Translations under genes and position numbers: made by a program
Notes under the pieces: generated by a model
Databases searched by the model: none
What the model was told of the DNA's origin: nothing
What the model saw: only the letters and a program-made list of their open reading frames with translations
Shown here: positions 44,955-53,198 of the stretch, in pieces
How positions within the stretch are numbered: position 1 is the stretch's first letter
Layout: every line of letters starts with the position of its first letter
Assembly: GCF_040829825.1 (NCBI RefSeq)
Contig: NZ_JBFOLH010000001.1
Strand: one strand, 5' to 3'
DNA: 64,000 bases
Source: Leadbetterella sp040829825
GTDB taxonomy: Bacteria > Bacteroidota > Bacteroidia > Cytophagales > Spirosomataceae

Positions 44955-46175
44955 CTAGCTCAGAAATTTCTTCACCTTATGCAAACCCGCTACAAGGGCA
45001 TCGATTTCCTCCCGGGTATTGTACGGCGCAAAAGAGGCCCGTACCGTACCCGGAACGCCCAGGCACTGCATCAGCGGCTGGGTGCAGTGGTGGCCGGTTC
45101 GCACGGCAATGCCCTGCTGATCGAGAATAATACCGATATCCTGCGGGTGAATATTTTCAATCGCAAAAGAAACCACGCTTATCTTTTTCCGAGCTTTCCC
45201 GATGATCCGCAGGCCTTCTATGGTTTCCAGCTGCGCTGTGGCGTATTCCAGCAGCTCATGCTCGTGCCGGGCCAGTCCTTCTTTGTCCAGCGTACCCAAG
45301 TAATCCAGGGCTGCTTTAAAGGCTATCACATCGGCAATATTGGGTGTTCCTGCCTCGAATTTATAGGGCAGATCGGCATAGGTGGTTTTCTCAAACGTAA
45401 CTTCTTTGATCATTTCGCCGCCGCCCCGGAAAGGAGGCATGGCCAGCAGAAGTTCTTTTTTACCGTAGAGGATACCCGTACCCGTAGGCCCGAAAAGCTT
45501 ATGGGCCGAAAGCACATAAAAGTCAGCATCCAGCTCCTGCACATTCACCGGGATATGGCTGCAGGCCTGGGCACCGTCTATTAACACCTTGGCCCCGGCT
45601 GCATGTGCCTTGCCGATGATGTATTCAACCGGGTTAATGGTACCCAGCGCATTGGAAACGTGCACTACAGAAACCAGCTTTGTTTTTTCAGAGAGCAGGC
45701 GGTCGAATTCTTCGAGGATAAGGTCTCCCCTATCGTCTATCGGGATCACCTTCAGCACGCATCCTTTTTCCTCGCACAAGAGCTGCCAAGGCACAATATT
45801 GGAGTGGTGCTCAAGGGCAGAAATCAGGATTTCATCTCCGGCCTGCAGGAATTTTCGGCCGTAGGTATTGGCCACCAGGTTAATGCCATCTGTGGTACCG
45901 TAAGTAAAGATGATCTCTTCGGTACTTCCGGCATGGAGAAAGTCACGGACCGCTTTCCGGGTTTCTTCAAAGGCAGCTGTTGCCTTTTCAGCCAGGTAAT
46001 GGATGCCCCGGTGGATGTTGGCATTGTACGAACGGTAATACGCATCCAGCGCATCCAGCACGGCGGCCGGCTTCTGGGTGGTAGCGGCATTGTCTAAATA
46101 CACCAGCGGCTTGCCGGCTACCTGTGTATCCAGGAGCGGAAAGTCTTTCCTTATCCGGTTAACCTCAAAACTCAT
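44955..46175 (-). CDS. sufS: Cysteine desulfurase SufS
   Basis: From the ATG at 46175 the product has 406 residues. The PLP lysine is K226 in LSAHKLFGP and the catalytic cysteine C364 in RTGHHCTQPLM, the same positions as in E. coli SufS. It takes sulfur from cysteine and hands it to SufE. The longer frame (to 46229) only overlaps sufD. Start and the sufD stop share ATGA, so translation is coupled. SufE is not next to it as usual but about 34 kb away on the same strand. A repeat-like CCGGAACTAG ends at its stop. Confidence 0.96.
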   Translation of the reverse strand: MSFEVNRIRKDFPLLDTQVAGKPLVYLDNAATTQKPAAVLDALDAYYRSYNANIHRGIHYLAEKATAAFEETRKAVRDFLHAGSTEEIIFTYGTTDGINLVANTYGRKFLQAGDEILISALEHHSNIVPWQLLCEEKGCVLKVIPIDDRGDLILEEFDRLLSEKTKLVSVVHVSNALGTINPVEYIIGKAHAAGAKVLIDGAQACSHIPVNVQELDADFYVLSAHKLFGPTGTGILYGKKELLLAMPPFRGGGEMIKEVTFEKTTYADLPYKFEAGTPNIADVIAFKAALDYLGTLDKEGLARHEHELLEYATAQLETIEGLRIIGKARKKISVVSFAIENIHPQDIGIILDQQGIAVRTGHHCTQPLMQCLGVPGTVRASFAPYNTREEIDALVAGLHKVKKFLS

Positions 46176-47470
46176 GATTGAAGCTTCTTCAGAATGAGTA
46201 TATCCAGCTGATCTCTCAGGGCTTCCCATTTGATCTGGGAAACCACGTCTTCGGCAAAGGCCGCCAGCTGCAGCTTAATGGCTTCAGCGCGGGGAATACC
46301 GCGCGACTGCATATAAAACACGGCGTCGTCGTCGAGCTTACCCGTAGTGGTACCGTGCGAACATTTCACGTCATCGGCCCAGATCTCCAGCTGGGGCTTG
46401 GTATTCATGCCGGCAGATTCCGACAGGATCACGTTCCGGCAATTCTGGTAGGCATTGGTTTTCTGCGCATCCTGGCGCACATAGATCTTCCCGTTGAATA
46501 CGCCTTTCGAGCGTCCGTCGAGAATCCCCTTATAAAGCTCATTGCTTTCCGAATTGGGCTTTTGGTGGTCTACCAGCGTGTGGTTATCCACGTGCTGGCT
46601 GCCGTTAGGGATATAGAGGCCGTACATATGGCTTTCAATGTATTCGCCGTCGAGCACCAGGTTCAGGTTATTGCGCACAAAGCCCCCGTTTACGGTAAAC
46701 GTGGCCGCATAGAAGTATGAGCGGTCTTTCTGCAGCACCTGGGTGGTGCCTACATGGAAACCGGCGTCGTTATCGTCCTGGATCTTGTAGTAATCTACCC
46801 GGGCCTCTTCGGCAACAAAAATCTCGGTGACCATATTGGCAAAAGAAGAATTATCGCCGATGGTCTGGAAGATCTCCACTACCTTAGCTTCTGCATTTTT
46901 GCCCGCTACCACCAGGTGGTGCGCCGAACTGCTGATATGTCCCTGCCCTACTGCATGGATATGCCGGATCACTACCGGTTTTTCAAGCACGGCATGGTCG
47001 GGTACATAAATAACCGCTCCGTCGCGCGAAATGGCCATATTCAACGCAGTCATTCCCTCTTTCTCGATGTCAAGCCCTTTGCCGTAGTATTCGTTCAGCA
47101 CCTCGGGTATTGCATTTTCCGCCTCCCGGAAGCTGAGCACCCTGATCTTCTCATTAAGCAGAGGAGAAGACAGGTCTGCAGCGAAGCTTCCGTTCACAAA
47201 TACGAGCTGCAATCCTTCGAGTGCAGCAAAAGGAAGCGCTGCCAGCTCTTCAGCGGCAACGGATGAAGCAGAGGAGAGCTGGTAGTCGTACTTGTCGAGA
47301 CCTTTCAGGCTGGAATACTTCCAGTCTTCGTTTTTTACGGTCGGAATACCCAGCTTTTTAAAGTTATCAAAGGCCTGCTCCCGAAGCCGGTTCCATGCAA
47401 GGCCGGATTTTCCGTTTAAATGGTGGAGCAGGGAGTCAAATTCACCTTCTATTTTCGTCAGAATAGACAT
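46172..47470 (-). CDS. sufD: Fe-S cluster assembly protein SufD
   Basis: The 432-residue protein is a SufBD-family scaffold subunit. 'EDWKYSSLKGLDKYDY' near residue 42 and the C-terminal 'CSHGTTTGKLDDDAVFYMQSRGI' are SufD signatures; the beta-helix core lies between. It forms the SufBC2D complex with SufC and SufB. It lies 16 bp after sufC and overlaps sufS by 4 bp. The partner SufB is not encoded in the window. Confidence 0.95.
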   Translation of the reverse strand: MSILTKIEGEFDSLLHHLNGKSGLAWNRLREQAFDNFKKLGIPTVKNEDWKYSSLKGLDKYDYQLSSASSVAAEELAALPFAALEGLQLVFVNGSFAADLSSPLLNEKIRVLSFREAENAIPEVLNEYYGKGLDIEKEGMTALNMAISRDGAVIYVPDHAVLEKPVVIRHIHAVGQGHISSSAHHLVVAGKNAEAKVVEIFQTIGDNSSFANMVTEIFVAEEARVDYYKIQDDNDAGFHVGTTQVLQKDRSYFYAATFTVNGGFVRNNLNLVLDGEYIESHMYGLYIPNGSQHVDNHTLVDHQKPNSESNELYKGILDGRSKGVFNGKIYVRQDAQKTNAYQNCRNVILSESAGMNTKPQLEIWADDVKCSHGTTTGKLDDDAVFYMQSRGIPRAEAIKLQLAAFAEDVVSQIKWEALRDQLDILILKKLQS

Positions 47471-47486
47471 TACATCATGTTTTAAC

Positions 47487-48248
47487 TTAAGCGGAAACAG
47501 AGTCTGCTTCTGCTTTTATCCAATCATATCCTTTTTCTTCCAGTTCCAGGGCGAGCTCTTTGGTACCGGATTTAACAATACGTCCTTTGTACAGCACGTG
47601 CACATAATCAGGAACGATATATTCCAGCAGACGCTGATAGTGGGTTACCACGATAAATGAGCGGTCTTTGGAACGGAGCTGGTTTACGCCGTCAGCCACA
47701 ATACGCAGGGCGTCGATATCCAGTCCCGAGTCGGTTTCATCCAGGATAGCCAGTGAAGGTTCCAGCATGGCCATCTGGAAAATCTCGTTCCGTTTTTTCT
47801 CCCCACCGGAGAAGCCTTCGTTCAATGAACGGCGCAGGAGCTGATCATCTATCTTAACGGTTTTGGCCTTCTCTTTCATCAGCTTCAGGAACTGGGCTGC
47901 ATCAAGGGGGGCTTTGCCGTGGTACTTCCGGATCTCGTTGAGAGCCGTTTTCAAAAAGTTAATGGTAGTAACACCCGGTATCTCGATCGGGTATTGAAAA
48001 GCCAGGAAAATACCTTCAGCGGCACGTTCTTCGGGAGCCAGCTCCAGCAGGTCTTTGCCGTTGAACTCCACGCTTCCGCCGGTCACTTCAAATGTGTCGC
48101 GCCCGGCCAGTACAGAAGCCAGGGTACTTTTTCCGGAGCCGTTAGGACCCATGATGGCATGCACCTCACCGGGCTTCACTTCCAGATTAATACCTTTTAG
48201 TATTTCCTTACTTTCTACTCTTGCCTGTAAATTACTGATACTCAGCAT
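47487..48248 (-). CDS. sufC: Fe-S assembly ATPase SufC
   Basis: The 253-residue ABC-type ATPase has Walker A GPNGSGKST (34-42), signature FSGGEKKRNE, Walker B 'LAILDETDSGLD' and the H-loop 'VVTHYQR'. SufC drives conformational change in the SufBCD scaffold. In most Bacteroidota sufB precedes it; here it is preceded by a promoter-like box and then a repeat field, so it is the first gene of sufCDS. Confidence 0.96.
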   Translation of the reverse strand: MLSISNLQARVESKEILKGINLEVKPGEVHAIMGPNGSGKSTLASVLAGRDTFEVTGGSVEFNGKDLLELAPEERAAEGIFLAFQYPIEIPGVTTINFLKTALNEIRKYHGKAPLDAAQFLKLMKEKAKTVKIDDQLLRRSLNEGFSGGEKKRNEIFQMAMLEPSLAILDETDSGLDIDALRIVADGVNQLRSKDRSFIVVTHYQRLLEYIVPDYVHVLYKGRIVKSGTKELALELEEKGYDWIKAEADSVSA

Positions 48249-48276
48249 ATATAAATAAAGTTCTTATTTCCGGTTA

Positions 48277-48284
48277 CAAAGATA
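48277..48284 (-). promoter_or_regulatory. Candidate -7 box for sufCDS
   Basis: TATCTTTG on the minus strand, 29 bp before the sufC ATG, matches TAnnTTTG. It supports sufC being the first gene of its transcript, with sufB elsewhere. Confidence 0.5.
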
Positions 48285-48384
48285 AATTATATTCACCGAA
48301 AGGGTTACATATAGTTAACTAATTCTACCCGAAGTGGGTTCAAAATGGAGGGCACTTTTCGCCGGAAAAAGGCGTTTTATAAAT

Positions 48385-48637
48385 AGTTCCGAGTAGAGAG
48401 TTCCGAGTGGAGAGTATTCAAAGCGATGTCAAATCACTCGGAACTAAGTACTCGTTACTCGGAACTAAGTACTCGTCACCCGGAACTAAGTACTCGTTAC
48501 TCGGAACTAAGTACTCGTCACTCGAAACTAAGTACTCGTCACTCGGAACTAAGTACTCGTTACTCGGAACTAAGTACTCGTCACTCGAAACTAAGTACTC
48601 GTTACTCGGAACTAAGTACTCGTCACCCGAAACTAAA
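48385..48637. repeat. TTCCGAGT repeat locus F with a 21-bp tandem array
   Basis: The left side has two forward units and the core GAGTATTCAAAGCGAT shared with locus D. The right side (about 48432-48637) is about ten copies of a 21-bp unit, GGAACTAAGTACTCGTTACTC, with point changes. Because 21 is a multiple of 3, the array is open in frame with msrB and would encode heptapeptides of the SLGTKYS type. Confidence 0.92.
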
Positions 48638-48646
48638 AATATACTT

Positions 48647-49129
48647 ATGCGCTATTTACTTTTCATAGTATTGTTTAACCTGTCCTGTACTACCATGGCA
48701 CAAAAAGAAGAACTGGCCCGGAAGAAAGAAGAGGCCCCGGAAATTGTCAAAACCGAAGCGGAGTGGCGGAAGCAGCTGTCGCCCATGCAATATTATGTGG
48801 TACGTGAGAAGGGAACCGAGCGGCCCTTCACCGGTGAATTCTGGGATCATCATGAGAAAGGCACGTATAAATGCATTGGCTGCGGCGAGGAGCTGTTTAC
48901 CTCGGAAACCAAGTTTGATGCGGGTTGCGGCTGGCCCAGTTTTTACGATGCCATTGACAAAAGCAAGGTCCGGGTGAACCGGGACACATCGCACGGCATG
49001 ATCCGGGAAGAGATCGTCTGCAAAAAATGCGGCGCTCACCTGGGACATGTTTTCGACGACGGCCCGAAGCCCACCGGACTGCGGTATTGTGTAAATTCTG
49101 CCAGCCTGGGTTTTGAAAAAAAGAATTAA
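48647..49129 (+). CDS. msrB: Peptide-methionine (R)-S-oxide reductase MsrB, lipoprotein form
   Basis: From the ATG at 48647 the product has 160 residues: a signal peptide with a lipobox-like FNLSC (Cys14), then an MsrB domain. Zinc ligands are the CxxC pairs in CIGCGEE and CKKCGAH; 'GCGWPSF' and 'HLGHVFDDGP' are family motifs; the catalytic Cys is in RYCVNSAS. It repairs oxidised methionine in envelope proteins. The in-frame extension upstream to 48407 comes from the 21-bp repeat array and is unlikely to be real. Confidence 0.93.
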   Translation: MRYLLFIVLFNLSCTTMAQKEELARKKEEAPEIVKTEAEWRKQLSPMQYYVVREKGTERPFTGEFWDHHEKGTYKCIGCGEELFTSETKFDAGCGWPSFYDAIDKSKVRVNRDTSHGMIREEIVCKKCGAHLGHVFDDGPKPTGLRYCVNSASLGFEKKN

Positions 49130-49185
49130 CTTTGAGAAGAAGGAAAAAACAGCCATTTTTGGAGCTGATTAACCAAACCATCTGA

Positions 49186-49761
49186 ATGAAGCTGATTCTC
49201 CTTTCCGGATTTGCATTTCTGCTGTACAGTTGCGGTTCTGCCGGTACCTCTGACCGGCAAGGCCCCCCGGCACCAGATCCTATCGAAGAGGTAAAAGAGA
49301 TCTTCACCGGCCGGATGTCGGGCTACGACAGCGTATCTGTGGCCGAGACCGACAGCACCTACGCCTACTTTGTTTTACCAAAGACTGAAGAGTTTTCTAC
49401 GGAAAAGGAGCTTTTCGGTGAGTTCAGCATTGACAAGAAGACCGTGCAAACGGGTGATCTCAACGGCGACGGACTGGATGATGCGGTGGTGCAGTATTCG
49501 TTCACCCCGCACCTGGAAAACAATACCCTTATCTACTTCAAGATTTTGCTGCAAAACGGCGGAAAGCTGGAGGAATCAGGAGAAATTTACGGGGGCGGAA
49601 GATGCGAAGGACCTATCCTGGAGATCCGGGAAATCAAAAAAGGAGTGATATATTTCGCGGGCAGCGAATACGCCGCCGGTGACCCCTGCTGCTGTCCTTC
49701 GGTGAAGAAAGAATACAGGTTCAGGGTGGAGAATGGGAGAATAGTTACGAGTGCCGAGTAG
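49186..49761 (+). CDS. Lipoprotein of unknown function
   Basis: The 191-residue product has lipobox LLYSC (Cys16). 'GDLNGDGLDDAVVQYSF' (about 105-121) is a calcium-binding, FG-GAP/VCBS-like loop, and 'GDPCCCPSVKKEYRF' near the end is a cysteine cluster common in small Bacteroidota lipoproteins. The last residues (VTSAE) and the TAG stop are encoded by a TTCCGAGT-type unit, so the original end may have been altered. Confidence 0.75.
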   Translation: MKLILLSGFAFLLYSCGSAGTSDRQGPPAPDPIEEVKEIFTGRMSGYDSVSVAETDSTYAYFVLPKTEEFSTEKELFGEFSIDKKTVQTGDLNGDGLDDAVVQYSFTPHLENNTLIYFKILLQNGGKLEESGEIYGGGRCEGPILEIREIKKGVIYFAGSEYAAGDPCCCPSVKKEYRFRVENGRIVTSAE

Positions 49762-49850
49762 AGAGTTACGAGTTACGAGTGCCGAGTAGAGAGTTCCGAG
49801 TTCCGAGTAGTGAGTGTCGAGTGAGGGGTTACGAGTTCCGGGTGGGGAGT
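49744..49850. repeat. TTCCGAGT repeat locus G
   Basis: About ten degenerate forward units (TTACGAGT, GTGCCGAGTAG, TTCCGAGT, GTGTCGAGT, TTCCGGGT) run from inside the 3' end of the preceding lipoprotein gene. No inverted partner arm is clear. Confidence 0.85.
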
Positions 49851-49872
49851 TGATGAATCCCCGCAATCAGGG

Positions 49873-49919
49873 TGTCCCGTAGGGACATAACCTAATCAGC
49901 CACCGGACGAAGTCCGTGG
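49873..49919. repeat. Two intergenic hairpins
   Basis: TGTCCC-GTA-GGGACA (49873-49887) and CCACCGGAC-GAA-GTCCGTGG (49900-49919, one bulge) are strong stem-loops between locus G and the M42 peptidase. They have no T-run, so they are not typical terminators. They resemble the CCCTGAAGGG-type hairpins at 51229-51440. Confidence 0.6.
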
Positions 49920-49983
49920 ATTCTGTAGATCGCCAGAATTATAAAACCCAAAACATTGTAAGTATTTGATAACATTTAAATAT

Positions 49984-51054
49984 ATGTCAAAAAACATCGA
50001 TTTTTTATACCAATACCTGAATAATGCCTCTCCTACCGGCTTTGAATCGGCCGGTCAGCAGATCTGGCTTGATTACCTGAAACCCTATATCGACGAGCAC
50101 ATCATTGATGTGTACGGTACGGCCGTGGGCGTAATTAATCCCGGACAGGACTACAAGGTGGCCATTGAAGCCCACTCGGATGAGATCTCCTGGTTTGTGA
50201 ATTACATTACCGACAGCGGCTATATTTATGTAAGGAGAAACGGCGGTTCTGACCACCAGATCGCCCCTTCCATGCGGGTGAACCTTCATACCCGTAAGAA
50301 AGGTGTAGTAAAAGGTATTTTCGGCTGGCCGGCCATCCACGTACGTGAGGCGGGCAAGGAAGAAGCTCCTTCATTGAAAAATATTTTTATCGACGTAGGC
50401 GCCTCATCAAAAGCGGAAGTGCTGGAAATGGGCATTACCGTGGGTACCGTGGCTACCTTTGAAGACGGATTGACCGAGCTGAACGGGAAATACTACGTAG
50501 GCCGGGCGCTGGATAACCGTATGGGCGGATACATTATTGCCGAAGTGGCCCGGAAGCTCCATGAAAACAAGGTCAAGCTGCCGTTTACGCTGTATGTGGT
50601 AAATGCCGTGCAGGAGGAGATCGGCTTGCGGGGATCAGAGATGATCTCGCGCCGTTTAAAGCCCGATGTGGCGGTTTGTGTAGACGTTACCCACGATACC
50701 CAAAGCCCTATGTACGATAAGAAAAAAGACGGCGATATTGCTTGCGGGAAGGGCCCTACCCTCTCCTATGGCCCGGCGGTACAGCACAACCTGCTGCACC
50801 AGATCATTGACCTGGCAGAAGAAAAGAAGATACCGTACCAGCTGGCTGCAGCGAGCCGCTCTACGGGCACCGATACCGACTCGTTTGCGTATTCGGCAGA
50901 AGGAGTAGCCTCGGCGCTGATCTCCTTGCCGCAGAAATACATGCACACTACGGTAGAAATGTGCCACAAAGACGATATACAGGCCTGCATTGATTTGTAT
51001 TATGCGTTTCTGACGAACCTGGAGGCGGGGACGGATTTCAGGTATATACGGTAG
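49984..51054 (+). CDS. M42 family metallopeptidase
   Basis: From the ATG at 49984 the product has 356 residues (an upstream ATG at 49966 adds six). Metal ligands and catalytic residues of the M42 family are visible: EAHSDE, ALDNRMGG, VQEEIGLRG, CVDVTHD and YMHTTVEM. Family members are large dodecameric aminopeptidases (glutamyl or broad specificity) that degrade cytosolic peptides. No signal peptide. Its stop is followed at once by repeat locus H. Confidence 0.93.
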   Translation: MSKNIDFLYQYLNNASPTGFESAGQQIWLDYLKPYIDEHIIDVYGTAVGVINPGQDYKVAIEAHSDEISWFVNYITDSGYIYVRRNGGSDHQIAPSMRVNLHTRKKGVVKGIFGWPAIHVREAGKEEAPSLKNIFIDVGASSKAEVLEMGITVGTVATFEDGLTELNGKYYVGRALDNRMGGYIIAEVARKLHENKVKLPFTLYVVNAVQEEIGLRGSEMISRRLKPDVAVCVDVTHDTQSPMYDKKKDGDIACGKGPTLSYGPAVQHNLLHQIIDLAEEKKIPYQLAAASRSTGTDTDSFAYSAEGVASALISLPQKYMHTTVEMCHKDDIQACIDLYYAFLTNLEAGTDFRYIR

Positions 51055-51143
51055 TGGCGAGTTCCGAGTGGTTAGTTCCGAGTGGTTAGTGACGAGTGAC
51101 GAGTGACGAGTGTCGGGTAGATAGTTCGGAGTTCCGAGTAGGT
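51053..51143. repeat. TTCCGAGT repeat locus H
   Basis: Forward units GAGTTCCGAGTGG, TTAGTTCCGAGTGG and a GTGACGA run follow the M42 stop codon directly. Units are degenerate; no inverted arm is evident. Confidence 0.8.
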
Positions 51144-51228
51144 AATTATGGGTGGGGCATTTTAGCCCCACTTTTAGTTACGGCTCAACCATAAATCCCT
51201 TCGTGGTCAAATTGTATAGCCCTAGGGC

Positions 51229-51445
51229 ACGAAAATGCCTATTCCGACCCTGAAGGGGTCAAATATTTATAGACGAAAATGCCTATTCCGACCCTGAAGG
51301 GGTCAAATATTTATAGACGAAAATGCCTATTCCGACCCTGAAAGGGTCAAATATTTATAGACGAAAATGCCCTATTCCGACCCTGAAAGGGTCAAATATT
51401 AAAGCACCCTATACGACCCCGACAGGGTCGTATTTAAACGTGTGT
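51229..51445. repeat. 44-bp tandem repeat with internal hairpin
   Basis: Copies begin at 51229, 51273, 51317 and 51361 with exact 44-bp spacing (the fourth has one extra C), and a degenerate fifth follows to about 51440. Each copy has GACCCT-GAA-AGGGTC or the variant with GGGGTC, a perfect or near-perfect hairpin. A further GAATCC-TCC-GGATTC hairpin is at about 51465-51480. Adjacent copies are almost identical, unlike a CRISPR array with unique spacers. Confidence 0.95.
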
Positions 51446-51587
51446 TTCTTTTCCTGTAAATATCCGAATCCTCCGGATTCTTAAGGGGCGTGAAATAAGA
51501 TATTTCATCCCATTTTAGCCCGGTTTGATCACTTCCCGCTGTATATTTCCTGCAGGAGCCGTAATATTGCCGGAGGAAGAAAAACCG

Positions 51588-53198
51588 ATGGAAGAAAAGA
51601 AATTACGATCGTGGGAAAACTGGGTGGTACTGGCCGGCATTGCATTTTATGCCAGGAGCTACCTTCTGGCGGCCGCTGCCCGGTTTAATTCCTGCCTGGA
51701 TATCCTGGCCGGGAACGGTATACCGGCAGAAATGATCAATCAAAGCCTGGGCGACTACAGCCCGGTCCGGAATATAATCGTGCCGGTGATCCTCCTGGCC
51801 GCTTTTGTGTACCTGGCCTGGTTTACTTTCCATCGTTATGCTTTTCCGCTGCTCCGGAAAAAATCGTTCTCCCCTGCGGGCATACCTTACCTTTTTCTTA
51901 CCGTTGTCCTGCTCCTGGCCGGTTGTTTTCTTTTCGGGCATTTCCGGATATACCCTGAGCTGACCAGCTATCATGGCGGCTTTGAAGACAGCTTCCGCTT
52001 TTTCCAGGTAACCCGCAAAATCAGCCTGCTGGGCTATAGCCTCACCCTTTTGTGGGCGATATTCTTATTCGAAGCCTTCTCCCAGGGCTTTTATGCGCTC
52101 TGTGGGCGGTTACGGCGCGAAGGGCCCATGTTTGACCTGGTGATCAATTTCCTCTTTGCTATCTGCTCCCTCGTTTTCCTGGTTTTCCTGGGTGTACTGG
52201 GAAATATACAGCATTTTGAATTACGGGAGCTGCCGGGTCATACATCTGTGCCGTTTGTGCTGGTCATGGCTGTGGCGGTTATTTACGGGCAGGATTATTT
52301 CTACCTCGACCTGCAGGCCAAACGCAGCAGAAAGGGATATTTATCGGGCGTTTTCGGGGTAATTACACTCTGTTTTCTCTCGGCTTTGCTGGTTGAAGTA
52401 TTGCAGGTAATTTACCGGATCACCGATGGCCAGAAAGGAGGTGACCAGGATTTCCGGCCTACTTTTGAAGCCCTCCGATACGCCGTAATAAACCATTTGC
52501 CCCGGAGCGGCAGCGTAGCGTTGCCGGCTGCCGTGCTGGCCCTGGGGGCGGGCTGGCTCAGGTATCTCTTTTATCGCCAGGAAAACAAGCTACAGGCCCA
52601 GGTGACCGTCAAATCGGCTGAGCTGGACCAGCTGAGAGCGCAGGTCAATCCCCATTTTCTGTTTAATGCGCTGAATACTCTCTATTCGGTGGCGTTGAAA
52701 GAAAATGCCGAGACTACGGCTTCGGGCATTCAAAAGCTGGGCGATATGATGCGGTTTATGCTGAATGAAAATAACCACGACCAGATCTCCATTTCCAGGG
52801 AAGTGGAGCAGCTGGAAAATTATATTGATATCCAGCGCATGCGGATTGATGAAACGCCCGATATCCGCATTACCGTGCACCTTCAGCAGCCGGGTACCGA
52901 GATCCGGATAGCCCCCATGCTTTTAAATCCTTTCGTGGAAAATGCCTTTAAGCACGGTATCTCGCTGGTCAATCCTTCCTGGATTCATATTACGCTGACC
53001 TTTGATAAGGAGAGCCTGTTTTTTAAAGTGCATAACAGCCTGCATGCGGCGCGGGATGCCGATCCTGAAAAATTTAATAACGGGATAGGCCTGGAAAATG
53101 TCAGGCGACGGTTAAATTTACTGTATCCTCAGCGCCACCGGCTGGTCATTGAGCAGAGTGAGCAGGATTTTTTTGTATCATTAACCCTCAGATATTGA
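51588..53198 (+). CDS. LytS/YehU-type sensor histidine kinase
   Basis: From the ATG at 51588, with GGAGGAAG about ten bases upstream, the product has 536 residues. About seven hydrophobic helices fill residues 10-330. The His_kinase domain follows: QVNPHFLFNALN holds the phospho-accepting His356, and the C-terminal ATPase part has 'LLNPFVENAFKHG' and 'GIGLENVRRRL'. It should signal to the LytTR regulator that begins right after its stop. The ligand is unknown. The longer frame to 51525 lacks a comparable start context. Confidence 0.9.
   Translation: MEEKKLRSWENWVVLAGIAFYARSYLLAAAARFNSCLDILAGNGIPAEMINQSLGDYSPVRNIIVPVILLAAFVYLAWFTFHRYAFPLLRKKSFSPAGIPYLFLTVVLLLAGCFLFGHFRIYPELTSYHGGFEDSFRFFQVTRKISLLGYSLTLLWAIFLFEAFSQGFYALCGRLRREGPMFDLVINFLFAICSLVFLVFLGVLGNIQHFELRELPGHTSVPFVLVMAVAVIYGQDYFYLDLQAKRSRKGYLSGVFGVITLCFLSALLVEVLQVIYRITDGQKGGDQDFRPTFEALRYAVINHLPRSGSVALPAAVLALGAGWLRYLFYRQENKLQAQVTVKSAELDQLRAQVNPHFLFNALNTLYSVALKENAETTASGIQKLGDMMRFMLNENNHDQISISREVEQLENYIDIQRMRIDETPDIRITVHLQQPGTEIRIAPMLLNPFVENAFKHGISLVNPSWIHITLTFDKESLFFKVHNSLHAARDADPEKFNNGIGLENVRRRLNLLYPQRHRLVIEQSEQDFFVSLTLRY

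Noticed and set aside
46176..46229. Longer SufS start
   Set aside because: It lies inside sufD; the ATG at 46175 overlaps the sufD stop and gives catalytic residues at the canonical positions.
48407..48646. N-terminal extension of MsrB with heptapeptide repeats
   Set aside because: It is the translation of the 21-bp intergenic repeat; a signal peptide starts at the ATG at 48647.
51229..51445. CRISPR-like regular repeat array
   Set aside because: Neighbouring 44-bp units are almost identical from end to end, with no unique spacers, and no cas genes are in the window.
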